This document shows positions 52,058-60,786 of a stretch of 64,000 bases of DNA, piece after piece. The position numbers were made by a program, and so were the translations under genes. The notes beneath the pieces are model-generated. The model did no database searches. It was not told the origin of the DNA and saw only the letters and a program-made list of their open reading frames with translations. Location: NCBI GenBank assembly GCA_016779205.1, contig JADHOC010000014.1, positions 1 through 64,000 of the forward strand. The letters run 5' to 3'. Every line of letters starts with the position of its first letter. The first letter of the stretch is position 1. Source of the stretch: Planctomycetota bacterium. Its GTDB lineage: Bacteria; Planctomycetota; UBA1135; GCA-002686595.

Positions 52058-54082
52058 ATGAGCGAGCACGATCCCCGGCCCGGCGCCCGCGCGGCGGCGC
52101 CGGTCACCGTCCCCGTGGCGATCGCCTGCCTCGTCCTCGGGTGCATGATCCTCTCCGGGGCGGGGGGGCCGGCGCGGCCCGCGCTCGCCGCGCTGCTGGT
52201 CCTGGGGGGCGGCGTGGGACTCGGGCCGCTGCTGCTGTGGACGCCCGTGGAGCCGTCGCCGCTGAAGCTCTGGTTGTTCTCATCCCTCCTCGGGCTGCCG
52301 CTCGTGGGCGGGACCTTCGCGCTCGCGAACGGCCTCCTCGGGGCCGATCCCCAGGTGGCCTGGGCCCTCCCGTTCATGCTCTCGGGCCTCGCGGCCGCGG
52401 CGGCCTCCAGGCGGCGCCTGGGTGTCGCCCCACCCGGCCGTGCGGCCCTCGGCGCGATGCTGCTCGGGGGGCTCGCGGCGGTGGGGGGCTGGGCTGTCCT
52501 CGCGTCGACGGGGGGCGCCACCGCTTGGCTCGCCGAACCCGCGGCCGTGGCTCACCTGACCCTCGCCGACTTCGCCACGGGCGGCGCGGCGATGCCCAAC
52601 CCGTGGTTCTTCGGTGGCGCCCTGGAGGTTCGGCCCGCCGTGGGGATCGCCCTCGCCGGGCTGGCCGCGCCGGGACAGCTCTCGGTCATCCAGGTCCTCC
52701 CGCTCGTGGGGGGCTGGTCCCTGCTGGTCCTGACCCTGGCGGGCTACCTCGCCTCGGCCGCGGCATTCCGGGAGCAGCGGGCGGAGCGGGCCGGTGGACG
52801 GGACCTCCTGGCCGCCGCGCTCTGCCTCTCGGCGGGGGGGCTGGCGCCCATGTGGGAGGCGCTCAGGTCCGGAGGCTGGGTGCTGGCGCAGGGCGCCCTC
52901 GACCTGGACCCCGCGGCAGTGCTCGCCCGCGTCTACTGGTCCACCACCCTGCTCGCAGGGCTGCACGCCGTCCGCCGCGGAGCGCGGCCGTGGCCCGGGC
53001 TGACCGCCACGCTCGCGGGCGCGACCGCGCTCGCGCAGCCCTGGGCCGGCGCAGCGCTCGTCCTCCTGTTCCTGCTCCCTGCGCTGCTGGCGCGCCGGGC
53101 CTTCCTGGTGCCGATGCTCATGGGAGCCGGGCTCCCTGCGTTCTGGATCGGTCGAACCTATGGCGGCTTCTCCCTCGATCAGGTGACCAGCGCGGGGGCC
53201 CCCTCCTTCGCCTGGAACACGGGGGTCCTGCTGCTGCTCCTCCCCGGGCTGATGTGCCTGCGGCGTTGGGATCGTTCGGAGAGCGTCTCCACCCTGGGGC
53301 TCCACCTGCTCGGCTCCGCGTCTGTCGTCGCGCTCGCGCTGGCCCCCCTGGGTTGGGACGCCGGTGCGCTGCAAGGGCTCGCCCTCTTCCCCCTCGGCCT
53401 GCTCGCTGCCCGGGGGCTCACCGCGTGGGGGCCGAAGGTGGGAGCGGCCGGGGGCCTCGTCGCCGCGGTCGGTCTCGCCGGGATGTTCGGTCCTGCTGGC
53501 TTCGCAGATGGTGGCGCTCCTCCTCCCGCGGCCCCGTTCACGGTGGGGGATGCCGGGCTCGAGCTCGCCCGGGACCCGGACCTCTGCGAGGGGCTCGGGG
53601 AGGCGTTCCGTGAAGCACGCCGCGTGGCCCGCGAGGCCACTGGCCCGGTGGCCCTCTTGCGTGGGGGCGCCGCGAGCCCGGGGGCAGGCAAGAGCCCGTC
53701 CCTCGCGCCGCTGCTCGCCGGGGCGGGCCTCTGGGTGGGCGACGCCGCGCCGCCGGGGACTCGCCAGCCGAGGCTGGGAGCGGCGCGCCAGGCGTCCTCC
53801 GGGGAGACCTCCCTGGGTGATCGGTGGGTGGACCGTCGCGCCCTCAGGGACGCCCTCTTCAGGGATCGGAACGCGTGGAACCCGCGCTTCGACCGCGTCC
53901 TCCGGGCGGAGGTGGCCCGCGGGACCACGCTGCTGGTGATCGTCACGGAGCAGGACCGGAGGCGGACCACGGACCGTGGGACGGGCCCCCGCGGGGCCGA
54001 CTCGGTCCTCGTCCGGCTCGGGGCCGAGCGGATCTTCGAGGGGCCCCAGGCGGCCCTCTACCGGCTCGCCAGGGGCGACTGA
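52058..54082 (+). CDS. Polytopic membrane protein, GT-C glycosyltransferase-like
   Basis: 674 aa. Residues ~15-485 hold roughly 12 hydrophobic spans separated by short loops; the last ~170 residues are soluble. The end (VRLGAERIFEGPQAALYRL) resembles the closing strand of the extracytoplasmic domain in many GT-C membrane glycosyltransferases. No diagnostic catalytic Asp motif was pinned down, so the family call is tentative. ATG 52058 has a GAGG upstream. It may be cotranscribed with the DASS transporter 27 bp upstream. Confidence 0.55.
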   Translation: MSEHDPRPGARAAAPVTVPVAIACLVLGCMILSGAGGPARPALAALLVLGGGVGLGPLLLWTPVEPSPLKLWLFSSLLGLPLVGGTFALANGLLGADPQVAWALPFMLSGLAAAAASRRRLGVAPPGRAALGAMLLGGLAAVGGWAVLASTGGATAWLAEPAAVAHLTLADFATGGAAMPNPWFFGGALEVRPAVGIALAGLAAPGQLSVIQVLPLVGGWSLLVLTLAGYLASAAAFREQRAERAGGRDLLAAALCLSAGGLAPMWEALRSGGWVLAQGALDLDPAAVLARVYWSTTLLAGLHAVRRGARPWPGLTATLAGATALAQPWAGAALVLLFLLPALLARRAFLVPMLMGAGLPAFWIGRTYGGFSLDQVTSAGAPSFAWNTGVLLLLLPGLMCLRRWDRSESVSTLGLHLLGSASVVALALAPLGWDAGALQGLALFPLGLLAARGLTAWGPKVGAAGGLVAAVGLAGMFGPAGFADGGAPPPAAPFTVGDAGLELARDPDLCEGLGEAFREARRVAREATGPVALLRGGAASPGAGKSPSLAPLLAGAGLWVGDAAPPGTRQPRLGAARQASSGETSLGDRWVDRRALRDALFRDRNAWNPRFDRVLRAEVARGTTLLVIVTEQDRRRTTDRGTGPRGADSVLVRLGAERIFEGPQAALYRLARGD

Positions 54083-54169
54083 CGGGGGCGGAGGCCCTCC
54101 TGGGCGCCCCTGGCGCGCCGCCCAGGCCTGCGGCTCAAGGCTTCGGGGGATCCGGTCGATGCACCCCCA

Positions 54170-55090
54170 ATGCGCCCGTCGCTGGTCCCCCTGTTTCACG
54201 CCCTCATCCCGAGCCGCTCTGCACGCGAGCGGCTCGGGTTGATCGTGGTCCTCATGGTGGCCATGGCCAGCGGGGCGGCGGCCGCGCCGGAGTTCGTCCA
54301 GCGCGCCCAGGTCGACGGGACCGGCCCCGCGGCGGTCAAGGCAAGGCCCGTTGCCAAGGGCTGGTTCACCCGCGCCCTGGAGGCCGCCTCCACGGCCCCC
54401 ATCACCGAGTGTGAGTACTTCCTCCTGGCCCCCGAGTCGGGCGAAGGGGGCGAGGCCACCGGGCCGACCGGAGGCGGGCTCGCGCTCATCGCCCAGCGCC
54501 GGGTGGCCCGCCCCGGTGAGGTCCTCCTGGAGCGCGAGGTGCTCTTCGAGGAGGGCAGCCTCCGCGTCCTGCACACCGAGCGGATCAAGGGAGAGCGGCG
54601 CACCCTCACCTACCGGGAGATTCAACCGGCGGGCGCGAGGACGTGGCAGGCGGAGTGGCACGCGGAGGGCGGCCGCGGACGGATCCTGGGGCACGGGTGG
54701 CACCGCTCGACCCACGAGATCTTCGTGGCCCCCGCCGAACTCAAGGGCCCCCTGGAGCTCCTCGACGACCTGCGATCCGGTGTGCCCGCCACCTCGGTGT
54801 CCATGCTCGACCCGCTCGCTGCGAGGGCTTCGCAACTGGAGGTCGAAGGGCTGCCCGGTTCCGAGACGGCCTCGCGGGTGCTCCGCGCCACCCGTTCCGA
54901 CGGGACGCTAGCCCTGGAGGTCGGGATCTCCGAGGGGGGGACGGAACTGAGCTTCCTGCGATTCACCCGCGGCCAGCGGGTCGCGAGCGCCATTACGAGG
55001 GAAGAATACGAGCGCCGCTTCGAGCTCTGGAACCGGCCTCGCATTCCCGCCCATGAGCGGGTCCGCGCGACGCTCCTCGGGCAGCGCTGA
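54170..55090 (+). CDS. Exported protein of unknown function
   Basis: 306 aa. N-terminal signal peptide (LIVVLMVAMASGAAAAPE, cleavage around residue 40). The mature protein is mixed alpha/beta with no recognised motif; it includes EVLFEEGSLRVLHTERIKG, RRTLTYREIQPAG and a C-terminal YERRFELWNRPRIP. Spacing of strands suggests a lipocalin- or DUF3108-like beta-barrel, but this is only an impression. It lies between the polytopic membrane protein and the efflux operon. Confidence 0.6.
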   Translation: MRPSLVPLFHALIPSRSARERLGLIVVLMVAMASGAAAAPEFVQRAQVDGTGPAAVKARPVAKGWFTRALEAASTAPITECEYFLLAPESGEGGEATGPTGGGLALIAQRRVARPGEVLLEREVLFEEGSLRVLHTERIKGERRTLTYREIQPAGARTWQAEWHAEGGRGRILGHGWHRSTHEIFVAPAELKGPLELLDDLRSGVPATSVSMLDPLAARASQLEVEGLPGSETASRVLRATRSDGTLALEVGISEGGTELSFLRFTRGQRVASAITREEYERRFELWNRPRIPAHERVRATLLGQR

Positions 55091-55128
55091 TCGCGTCACG
55101 TTGGCTCAGCGTAAGGGGTGAGCGATCA
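55088..55128 (+). repeat. Nested inverted repeat after the exported protein gene
   Basis: TGATCG (55088-55093) pairs with CGATCA (55123-55128), enclosing GCTCA/TGAGC. It overlaps the stop codon and could be part of a termination or operator structure. Confidence 0.4.
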
Positions 55129-55133
55129 CGGAA

Positions 55134-55174
55134 TCCGTTGGGGTTTTCAGCACGAAAACCCCGCGTGAAACGGA
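55134..55174 (+). terminator. AT-containing hairpin upstream of the tolC-like gene
   Basis: GGGGTTTTC (55140-55148) pairs perfectly with GAAAACCCC (55154-55162) around AGCAC, extended by TCCGTT/AACGGA across a 6-nt bulge. It contains T4 and A4 runs, rare in this GC-rich window. Likely a terminator of the upstream gene, or an operator of the efflux operon. Confidence 0.55.
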
Positions 55175-55213
55175 ACATGGGGGAAGCCCCATTCGATCTT
55201 CCGCGCCTTCCAC

Positions 55214-56917
55214 TTGAGCTACCCCCCCCATACCGTGCGCCTCGCGCTCGCCGTCGCCGGCAGCGCGCTGCTCCTCCAGGGCTGCTTCACGCCACCGGAA
55301 CTCCGTGATCGGGCGGATCGGGATGCCTACGCGCTGATCGACGCGCGCCGCAAGCAGCTCTTCGACGAGGACTCGCCGTTCAGCCTCCCGTCGCCCACCG
55401 CTGCCTTCGGCCGCGAGCCGCGGGACCCGGAGGACTGGACGATGCGGGAGAAGGTCCTCGCCGGAGCGGTGCAGGGTGTGGGACCCCTCAACGTCGTCGG
55501 CGCCCTCTCGATCGCGGCCGAGAACAGCGAGCAGGTCCAGCAGGAGCAGGAGTCGCTCTATCGCTCCGCGCTCGATCTCACCCTCGAGCAGTGGCGCTTC
55601 GGCTACCGGTACGACGCCAGCGCCGACGCCGGCGCCAGCGGAGAGATCAACGGCAACCTGGGCACCGCGTCGAAGGGCTTCAGCGCGTCCGTGACCCGCG
55701 TGCTCGGCACGGGTGCGGTGATCCTCGCGGACGTGGGGGCGAACCTCTTCCGGGTGGTGTCCACAGGGGACGGGTGGGACGGCATCACCAACCTCGGGCT
55801 GAGCATCACGCAGCCGCTCCTCAAGGGAACCGGAGAGCTGGTCACCCTTGAGCCGCTCCGCCAGTCCGAGCGCACGCTCATCTATGCGGTGCGCGCCTAC
55901 GAGCGCTTCCGGCGGACGTACGCCGTGGACGTGAGCGACCGCGTGTATCGCGTCCAGCAGTCGCTTGACCAGCTGAACAACGAGCGGCTCAACTTCGAGA
56001 ACCTGAAGATCCTCCGGGTGAGGAACGAGCGCCTGGCCGAGGCGGGGGAACTCTCCGAGGTTCAGGCCGACCAGGCGCGGCAGGACGAGCTCGGGTCCCA
56101 GAACCGGCTCGTCGCGCTACAGGGGAACACGGAGCGGCAGCTCGACACCTTCAAGGTCTTCCTCGGCCTCCCGGTGGAGTGCGACCTGTTCTTCGAGGAG
56201 GGGATCCTCCGGCGCCTCGAGGTGGAGAGCCCGGTGCTCAACGAGCTGCGAGACGACGTGGCCGTCGAGTTCGCCCTCGCCAACCGCCTCGACGTGATGA
56301 CCTCCTTCGACCGCGTGCAGGACGCGGCGCGGAAGGAGGCGATCGCGCGTGACGCCCTCCGCGCGGGCCTGAGCGTCCGGGCCTCGATGAACGAGGTCAC
56401 CGCGGAGGGGAAGGTCCTCAACTACTCCTTCAGCGACGCGATCTGGTCCGCGGGGGTCGACGTGGACCTGCCCGTCGACCTGCTGCCGCTGCGCAACGCC
56501 TGGCGCCGGGCCGAGCTGACCCTCGTGGACACCCGCCGCCGCTACGAGCGCTCCCTCGACGACGTGACCGTCTCCGTGCGCGACGCGCTCCGTCGAGCGC
56601 GCAACAGCTACAAGAGCTTCAAGATCCAGGAGGGCGCCGTGACCCTCTCCGAGCGCCGCGTGCGTGGCGCCGAGCTCAGCCTCGAAGCCGGAGAGGCCAT
56701 CACCCGGGACCTCCTCGAGGCCCAGAGCTCCCTGCGCTCCAGCCGGGACTCGGCCACGGCTGCCAGGATCGCCTTCACCCTCGCCCTCCTCGAACTCTGG
56801 CTGGAGCTCGAGCTCCTCCGGGTGGACGAGTCCGGGGTCTACGTCGACCCCGTCCTGGCCGAGGACCTCCGAATCCGGACACGCGAGCGCGACGCCCTCG
56901 CGCCCGACCTCCAGTGA
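55214..56917 (+). CDS. TolC-family outer-membrane efflux lipoprotein
   Basis: 567 aa from TTG 55214; GTG 55235 is an alternative. Lipobox LLLQGC near residue 22. The body has the two-fold TolC/OEP repeat pattern of long helices and beta-barrel strands (VTRVLGTGAVILADVG; LSITQPLLKGTGELVTLEP; then EVQADQARQDELGSQNRLVA and LTLVDTRRRYERSLDDVTVS). It forms the outer-membrane duct of the tripartite exporter whose adaptor, ATPase and permease genes follow directly. Confidence 0.88.
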   Translation: MSYPPHTVRLALAVAGSALLLQGCFTPPELRDRADRDAYALIDARRKQLFDEDSPFSLPSPTAAFGREPRDPEDWTMREKVLAGAVQGVGPLNVVGALSIAAENSEQVQQEQESLYRSALDLTLEQWRFGYRYDASADAGASGEINGNLGTASKGFSASVTRVLGTGAVILADVGANLFRVVSTGDGWDGITNLGLSITQPLLKGTGELVTLEPLRQSERTLIYAVRAYERFRRTYAVDVSDRVYRVQQSLDQLNNERLNFENLKILRVRNERLAEAGELSEVQADQARQDELGSQNRLVALQGNTERQLDTFKVFLGLPVECDLFFEEGILRRLEVESPVLNELRDDVAVEFALANRLDVMTSFDRVQDAARKEAIARDALRAGLSVRASMNEVTAEGKVLNYSFSDAIWSAGVDVDLPVDLLPLRNAWRRAELTLVDTRRRYERSLDDVTVSVRDALRRARNSYKSFKIQEGAVTLSERRVRGAELSLEAGEAITRDLLEAQSSLRSSRDSATAARIAFTLALLELWLELELLRVDESGVYVDPVLAEDLRIRTRERDALAPDLQ

Positions 56918-56943
56918 GGCCTCGACCCTCGAGCCCGCGACCG

Positions 56944-58731
56944 ATGGAATCACCCATGACTCCCTCCAATCACCTTCGCTCCACCGCCGCCCCTTCGGCC
57001 TCCCGCCGGGGTGGCGCGCTCACGGTCATTCTGGTGCTCCTCGTCGTCGCCGCGGGGGCGTGGCAGTCGGGGATCCTGAATGGCATCTTCGAGGGAGACA
57101 CCGAGGTGGAGATCGACGGCGCGCCGGTTCGCACCGGGCCGCTGCGGATCTCCGAGGTCGTCCGCGGGAACCTCGAGGCTTCAGACAGCATCAGCCTCAA
57201 GTGTGAGATCGAGGGACGCTCCACCATCATCTTCCTGGCTGAGGAGGGGACCTTCCTCAACGAGGGAGATCTGGTCGTCGAGCTCGACGTGTCCCAGCTC
57301 GCGGATGAGCTGGTGGCCCAGGAGATCGAGGTGAAGAACGCGGAGGCGGCGTTCACCAAGGCGCGCGAGCAGTACGACATTCAGGTCATCCAGAACGAGA
57401 GCGACATCGCGGCCGCCGAGCTCGCGCTCGAGCTGGCGGAGCTGGACCTCGCGAAGTACACCGGCAACCCCGAGGCGAATGAGCCGGGGGAGTGGGACAA
57501 CGAGCTCGCCAAGGCGGAGGAGACCGTCCTGCTCCAGGAGGAGCAGCTGGCCACCGCGGAGAAGGAGCTGACCTGGGCGATCAAGCTGCACGCCGAGGAG
57601 TTCAAGTCGCAGAACGAGCTGGAGCAGAAGCAGTTCGCCAAGCAGCGCGCCGAGGTCCAGCTCGGGCAGGCGAAGCGGGAGCTCGACCTCATCGTCAAGT
57701 TCGGCAACCGCCGGAAGCTCGCGGAGCTCCAGTCCGACGTGGACACCCGCCGCCGGGACATCAGCAAGACCGAGAAGCAGGCGGCGGCGAAGCTCGCCGA
57801 CTTCGAGGCGGAGCGCGAGTCGGCCAGCTTCAAGCTCAACCGCGAGCGCGAGCAGCTGCAGGAGCTCAAGGAGCAGGTGGGCAAGTCCAAGATCTACGCC
57901 CCTGAGCCCGGGCTCCTCGTCTACGCCCGGGAGAAGAGCCGCTGGGGCTCCGGTGACACGATCGAGGAGGGAGACGAGGTGCGGGAGCGCCAGGAACTCT
58001 GCACGATCCCGCGCCAGGGCGGCATGACCGTCAAGGCGAGCATCCACGAGACCAAGCTCAAGAAGATCCAGGCCGGGCTGCCTTGCCTGGTGACGGTGGA
58101 CGCCTTCCCGAACCGCACCTTCGAGGGGCGGGTCGACTTCGTGGCCGTGATGGCGGACTCGGGGAGCTGGCGGAGCAACCCGAACCAGCGCCTCTACAAG
58201 GCCGACATCAGCCTGCTCAACCCGATCCGTGACATGCGGCCCGGGATGTCGTGCAGCGTCGATATCCTCGTCAAGGATCTCGAGAACGCCACCTACATCC
58301 CTCGCCAGAGCGTCTTCCTCGACGGCGGAAAGACCATCGTCTTCAAGCGCACCGAGGCCGGGGTGGAGCGCTGCGAGGTCGAGGTCGGGATGGACAACAC
58401 GAAGTGGGTCGCCATCGACTCTGGACTCGACGAGGGGGACGTTGTCCTCCTCGCCCCGCCCGCCGACTTCGAGCCCGCGCCCGTCCCCGACGAGCCCGCT
58501 CCCGAGATCGGGGCTGGCGCCCAAGACTCCGGGGCCACTCCCGGCGCGCGCGCGGCGGGCGGCCGCGGCGCCATGCCCGTGGGCGCGTCCATGGGCGGCG
58601 CCGGCCGCGGCGGGCAGCCGGGCGGCAGCCTCACGGCCGAGCAGAAGGCGGAGTTCGCCAAGCGCATGCGCGAGCGCAGCGCCGGCGGGTCGACACGCGG
58701 CGGTCGCGGCGGCGGGGGCCAGGACCGTTGA
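56944..58731 (+). CDS. HlyD/MacA-type periplasmic adaptor
   Basis: 595 aa from ATG 56944; GTG 56914 (overlapping the upstream stop) and ATG 56956 are alternatives. One N-terminal membrane segment (LTVILVLLVVAAGAW), a lipoyl-like half (ISLKCEIEGRSTIIFLAEEG), a long coiled-coil hairpin (~residues 130-320), the second lipoyl half (YAPEPGLLVYAR) and beta-barrel/membrane-proximal domains. The last ~70 residues are Gly/Arg-rich and not part of the family. It bridges the ABC permease to the TolC-like duct. Confidence 0.9.
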   Translation: MESPMTPSNHLRSTAAPSASRRGGALTVILVLLVVAAGAWQSGILNGIFEGDTEVEIDGAPVRTGPLRISEVVRGNLEASDSISLKCEIEGRSTIIFLAEEGTFLNEGDLVVELDVSQLADELVAQEIEVKNAEAAFTKAREQYDIQVIQNESDIAAAELALELAELDLAKYTGNPEANEPGEWDNELAKAEETVLLQEEQLATAEKELTWAIKLHAEEFKSQNELEQKQFAKQRAEVQLGQAKRELDLIVKFGNRRKLAELQSDVDTRRRDISKTEKQAAAKLADFEAERESASFKLNREREQLQELKEQVGKSKIYAPEPGLLVYAREKSRWGSGDTIEEGDEVRERQELCTIPRQGGMTVKASIHETKLKKIQAGLPCLVTVDAFPNRTFEGRVDFVAVMADSGSWRSNPNQRLYKADISLLNPIRDMRPGMSCSVDILVKDLENATYIPRQSVFLDGGKTIVFKRTEAGVERCEVEVGMDNTKWVAIDSGLDEGDVVLLAPPADFEPAPVPDEPAPEIGAGAQDSGATPGARAAGGRGAMPVGASMGGAGRGGQPGGSLTAEQKAEFAKRMRERSAGGSTRGGRGGGGQDR

Positions 58732-59501
58732 GCGGCTCCACGGCGGAGAGCGCCGAGCCCGCGGCGGCGGGGGTTCCGGTCCCCTCCGAGCCGGTGGCTG
58801 AGCTCTCGAACATCACCCGCCTCTACAGGATGGGGGACGAGGAGGTGCACGCCCTGGACGGGTTCTCCTTCACCTTCCGAAAGGGGGAGTACTGGGCCAT
58901 CATGGGGAGCTCTGGCAGCGGGAAGTCCACGCTGCTGAACATCCTCGGGTGCGTCGACCGTCCGACGGGCGGCTCGTACAGGGTCCGGGGCCAGGAGGTC
59001 GCGGACCTCGACGACGATGAGCTGTCGACCTTCCGCGGCGCGGAGCTCGGGTTCATCTTCCAGTCGTACAACCTGATTCCGCAGCTCGACGTCCTCGAGA
59101 ACATCCTCATGCCGGTCATGTACCAGGACGAGGTCCCCGAGGGGATCGAGGACCGAGCCCTTGAGCTGGCGAAGCGCGTCGGGCTCGGCGAGCGTCTCCA
59201 TCACCGCCCCATGCAGCTCTCTGGCGGCCAGCAGCAGCGGGTTGCGATCGCGCGCTCGCTCATCAACGACCCGGCCCTGATCCTCGCGGACGAGGCGACG
59301 GGTAACCTCGACAGCAAGACGGCGGACGAGATCCTCGAGCTCTTCGATGAGCTGCACGCCGAAGGCAAGACCATCTTGCTGGTGACGCACGAGGCCGAGG
59401 TGGGCCGGCGCGCCGAGAACATCCTGCGCCTGAAGGACGGCAACATTGACTCCGTCGAGCGCGGGGTGAGCCGTGAAGGGGAGGGGACCGATGCGCAGTA
59501 G
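58728..59501 (+). CDS. MacB/LolD-type ABC transporter ATPase
   Basis: 257 aa from TTG 58728, which overlaps the adaptor stop (TTGA). Motifs: Walker [11 protein letters not shown] (~residues 63-72), Q-loop FQSYNLIPQ, signature [14 protein letters not shown], Walker [15 protein letters not shown]-loop LLVTHE. The LDS after the D-loop is characteristic of the MacB/LolD/FtsE group, which drives mechanotransmission rather than substrate passage through the membrane domain. Confidence 0.95.
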   Translation: MSGSTAESAEPAAAGVPVPSEPVAELSNITRLYRMGDEEVHALDGFSFTFRKGEYWAIMGSSGSGKSTLLNILGCVDRPTGGSYRVRGQEVADLDDDELSTFRGAELGFIFQSYNLIPQLDVLENILMPVMYQDEVPEGIEDRALELAKRVGLGERLHHRPMQLSGGQQQRVAIARSLINDPALILADEATGNLDSKTADEILELFDELHAEGKTILLVTHEAEVGRRAENILRLKDGNIDSVERGVSREGEGTDAQ

Positions 59502-60762
59502 CTCACTCATGCGCGCCGTTCGGCTGGGGGTGTCGAGCCTCCTGCTCCACAAGCTCCGGAGCTTCCTCACCACCCTCGGGGTGCTGTTTGGCGTGGCCAG
59601 CGTGATCGCGATGCTCGCCGTCGGGGAGGGTGCGAGCGCGGAGGCCCAGGACCAGATCCGACGGCTGGGCAGTCGAAACGTCATCCTGCGGAGCGTCAAG
59701 CCGCCCCAGGTCGGCGACGAGGACGCCGAGATGCGCGTGCTCAGCTACGGGCTGACCCGCGATGACTTCGAGCGCATCTCCGAGACCTTCCCCGGCGTGG
59801 ATCAGTCCGTGCCCGTGCTACAGACCCCGGCCGAGGTGCGCAGCGGGCAGCTCCTCTGCCGCCCGCGGGTCCTCTGCACGCCACACCTCTTCCAGTCCGT
59901 GACGCGGCGGGATCTCTTCTCGGGCCGCTTCTTGACCGAGCAGGACGAGGCGAGTCGTTCGCTGGTCTGTGTCCTCGGCTACGAGGTCGCGCGCTTCCTC
60001 TTCCCCTTCGACACGGCGCTCGGAGAGCGGGTGAAGGTCGGGGAGCACTACCTCGAGGTGGTGGGGGTGCTCAACTCGAGGCTCCCGGTGGGGACCATCA
60101 CCCTCGACCCCTCCAGCGAGGCGGGCGGGGAGGTCTTCGTGCCGCTATCCACCGGGCGGGCCTACTACGGGGAGCGCCAGACCCAGATGCGCAGCGGCTC
60201 GATGGACATCCAGGAGGTCCAGCTCCACGAGATCATCGTCGCCGCGGAGCGTGACATTGACGTCCCCGTCATCGCCGCGGCCTGCCGCTCGATGCTCAAG
60301 CGTGAGCACGACGAGAAGGACTACGAGGTCATCGTGCCCCTCGAGCTTCTGGCCCGGGCGGAGGAGACCAAGCGCATCTTCAACATCGTGCTGGGCTCCA
60401 TCGCGGGGATCTCCCTGCTGGTGGGGGGCATCGGGATCATGAACGTCATGCTGGCGACCGTGACCGAGCGGACCCGCGAGATCGGGATCCGCCGCGCCCT
60501 CGGCGCGAAGCGCAAGCACATCGTCACCCAGTTCCTCGTGGAGACCATGGTGCTCTCCGGGGCCGGCGGCGTGGTCGGGGTCGGGGTCGGCCTGCTCATC
60601 CCATGGATCGTGGAGCGGGCCGCCGATCTCGAGACGATCGTCGAGCCTGCGGCGCCCATCCTGGCCTTCGGTATCTCGGTGCTGGTGGGGATCGTATTCG
60701 GGCTCTACCCCGCCTGGCGAGCAGCCAACATGGACCCGGTCGAGGCCCTGCGCCACGAGTGA
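59491..60762 (+). CDS. MacB-type ABC transporter permease (FtsX fold)
   Basis: 423 aa from ATG 59491, with GAGGGG 5-9 nt upstream; it overlaps the ATPase gene by 11 bp. Topology is four-TM MacB: first span at ~residues 19-43 ([21 protein letters not shown]), a large periplasmic domain, then three C-terminal spans including [20 protein letters not shown] and [12 protein letters not shown], the coupling region, and the closing [17 protein letters not shown] signature. With the adaptor and TolC-like protein it forms a MacAB-TolC-like exporter for drugs, siderophores or lipidic molecules. Confidence 0.94.
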   Translation: MRSSSLMRAVRLGVSSLLLHKLRSFLTTLGVLFGVASVIAMLAVGEGASAEAQDQIRRLGSRNVILRSVKPPQVGDEDAEMRVLSYGLTRDDFERISETFPGVDQSVPVLQTPAEVRSGQLLCRPRVLCTPHLFQSVTRRDLFSGRFLTEQDEASRSLVCVLGYEVARFLFPFDTALGERVKVGEHYLEVVGVLNSRLPVGTITLDPSSEAGGEVFVPLSTGRAYYGERQTQMRSGSMDIQEVQLHEIIVAAERDIDVPVIAAACRSMLKREHDEKDYEVIVPLELLARAEETKRIFNIVLGSIAGISLLVGGIGIMNVMLATVTERTREIGIRRALGAKRKHIVTQFLVETMVLSGAGGVVGVGVGLLIPWIVERAADLETIVEPAAPILAFGISVLVGIVFGLYPAWRAANMDPVEALRHE

Positions 60763-60786
60763 GGCGGGCAGCCCTGGCCGCGCGCC

